Origin: Deltaproteobacteria bacterium
GTDB lineage: Bacteria > Myxococcota > XYA12-FULL-58-9
NCBI GenBank assembly: GCA_016218825.1
Contig: JACRCV010000045.1
Coordinates: 1-43,543 of the forward strand
DNA: 43,543 bases
Reading direction: 5' to 3'
In this document: positions 42,801 through 43,543 of the stretch, one piece after another
Numbering within the stretch: position 1 is the first letter of the stretch
How the letters are laid out: the number at the start of each line of letters is the position of its first letter
The notes under the pieces: generated by a model
Told to the model about the DNA's origin: nothing
Seen by the model: the letters and a program-made list of their open reading frames with translations, nothing else
Databases searched by the model: none
Program-made: the position numbers and the translations under genes

Positions 42801-43259
42801 TCAGCCGGCGCGAGCCTTGAAGTAGCCCATGTCGCGGGTGGTGCTCTTCAGGCGCTTGATCAGCTCCCGGCACACCTGGCGGTAGAAGTGGGCCGCGAGC
42901 TTCTCGTTGCGCTTCAACAGGTCGACGAGCGTCGTGGCGTCGAAGCGGTAGCAGCGGCCGTCACCCTCCGAGACCACCGCGGCGGTGCGGTTCATGCCGC
43001 CGATGACCTCCATCTCGCCGAAGTACGACCCCGGCTTCAGGGTCGCGACGTCGACCTCCTCGCCGTGCTCGTCCTTGACCCGGACCGCGAACTCGCCGGC
43101 GACGATGATGAAGAAGGAATCGCCCGCGGTGCCGGTCTCGTAGACCACCTTCCCGGGCTCGTACTTCGCCTCGCGCGCGATGGCGGCGAAGGCGGCGAGG
43201 AGCTCCGGCGCCAGGTCTTTGAACAGCTCAGTCTCGGCCAGCTCTTTGGCGGTGTTCAT
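42801..43259 (-). CDS. Single-domain cyclic-nucleotide-binding protein
   Basis: A 152-residue soluble protein consisting of one cNMP-binding domain: a YEPGKVVYETGTAGDSFFII barrel strand, GEFAVRV, then the phosphate-binding cassette PGSYFGEMEVIGGMNRTAAV with its Arg. No DNA-binding or catalytic domain is attached, so it acts by interaction. It precedes the Nfs/Glt-like genes on the same strand (86-bp gap) and may control their assembly or another effector. A TTGACC-N17-TTACCC promoter-like pair on the minus strand (43312-43317 and 43289-43294) is weak. Confidence 0.88.
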   Translation of the reverse strand: MNTAKELAETELFKDLAPELLAAFAAIAREAKYEPGKVVYETGTAGDSFFIIVAGEFAVRVKDEHGEEVDVATLKPGSYFGEMEVIGGMNRTAAVVSEGDGRCYRFDATTLVDLLKRNEKLAAHFYRQVCRELIKRLKSTTRDMGYFKARAG

Positions 43260-43336
43260 GGGTTCCCCGAGTCGAGAGTGGAGGCCCAGGGTAACGGCAG
43301 CCGTGGCTTGCGGTCAATGCCGGGAAGCGCGGTGCC

Positions 43337-43402
43337 CAGGGCAATCGAGCTCTCGTCTTTTTTTTGATTCCCGGCGGGCGCTTCGCGCCCGTCCTCCCCA
43401 CC
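43337..43402. repeat. Palindromic intergenic repeat (copy 2, left half)
   Basis: This stretch matches the left 65 bp of the repeat at 33285-33439 nearly base for base: cagggcaatcgag, tctcg, a T-run, gattcccggcgggcgcttcg, cgcccgtcctccccacc. Differences are two substitutions and a longer T-run. The inverted right end is missing: the match stops where the group II intron remnant begins. It lies upstream of the cyclic-nucleotide-binding gene, in the same orientation as copy 1. Confidence 0.8.
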
Positions 43403-43543
43403 ATCGAGTAGGCGCCCCCGTCACCGGGGGCGCCTCTCACAGAACCGTACTTGTGCTGTTCACATACGGCTCTTCGGGACCGACGGTTGTCACCCCGCCG
43501 GCCGGCCAGTTCACTGACCTCGCTCATCCCAACGCCAGCAGTA
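43403..43543 (-). mobile_element. Group II intron remnant (internal RNA domains, no reverse transcriptase seen)
   Basis: Read on the minus strand, this has the landmark GTCCCGAAGAGCCGTATG, a short hairpin, then GTACGGTTCTGTGAGAGGC. A perfect 10-bp stem follows (43411-43420 with 43425-43434), then CTACTCGAT, the sequence usually seen just before the intron-encoded protein in bacterial group II introns. Instead of a reverse transcriptase, the palindromic repeat follows at once, so the intron is broken on this side. Its 5' part would lie beyond the window edge. Confidence 0.68.

Noticed and set aside
43228-43527. 99-residue minus-strand frame across the right edge
   Set aside because: It is a translation of the group II intron remnant and the palindromic repeat, a common artefact, not a protein gene.
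1-43543. CRISPR array, tRNA or rRNA genes
   Set aside because: No regularly spaced direct repeats of CRISPR size, and no recognisable tRNA or rRNA sequence, were seen; the only tandem repeat is the coding 18-bp array.

Overview
The window is very GC-rich bacterial DNA, almost fully coding, and has the look of a Myxococcota (myxobacterial, former Deltaproteobacteria) chromosome. The case rests on several traits together: a Hanks-type Ser/Thr kinase with PEGA repeats, an FHA-sigma54 activator, many lipoproteins and outer-membrane barrels, FG-GAP and lamin-tail surface proteins, a C-terminal Cys-cluster/hydrophobic/Arg tail like MYXO-CTERM, and two barrel families I associate with myxobacteria (TIGR04551-like and TIGR04565/OMP_myx-like). 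No rRNA, tRNA or CRISPR was seen.

Layout. (1) 287-2509 (+): indolepyruvate oxidoreductase alpha/beta pair, with an alpha chain that lacks the usual ferredoxin tail. (2) 2460-13625 (-): five-gene envelope operon of subtilase-like/FG-GAP protein, barrel protein, large lipase-like lipoprotein, second barrel protein and HAD phosphatase. It is divergent from (3) a Ser/Thr kinase at 13833-15956 (+). (4) 16137-16917 (+): small protein plus nucleotidyltransferase, possibly toxin-antitoxin-like, ending in a duplicated scrap of the 3' end of the nearby sigma54-activator gene. (5) 17083-23656 (-): TPR lipoprotein, FHA-sigma54 activator, ceramidase-like lipoprotein and two more lipoproteins. (6) 23771-28624 (+): two small cytoplasmic/TPR proteins, then a redox/envelope cluster of cytochrome c, DUF5777-like barrel, Rieske protein, DUF2231-like membrane protein, MlaC-like protein and lipoprotein. 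(7) 28621-33195 (-): lamin-tail lipoprotein, staphylococcal-type nuclease lipoprotein, and an outer-membrane protein with a ComEA-like helix-hairpin-helix domain. (8) 33482-43259 (-): cyclic-nucleotide-binding protein, two OM barrels, two TPR proteins, a coiled-coil lipoprotein and a 17-or-so-TPR protein, with overlapping start/stop codons. The order resembles the Myxococcus Nfs/Glt (sporulation/gliding) envelope machinery. (9) A repeat family at 33285-33439, about 41910-41995 and 43337-43402, and a group II intron remnant at the right edge.

The genes mostly build and populate the cell envelope: secreted hydrolases, OM barrels and lipoproteins, with two signalling proteins (kinase, FHA-EBP) embedded among them. 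The most promising less-described units are the Nfs/Glt-like operon, the nuclease/HhH-barrel/lamin-tail cluster and the Rieske/cytochrome/DUF5777/DUF2231 cluster. All functional statements are inferred from motifs read by eye; no database search was run.
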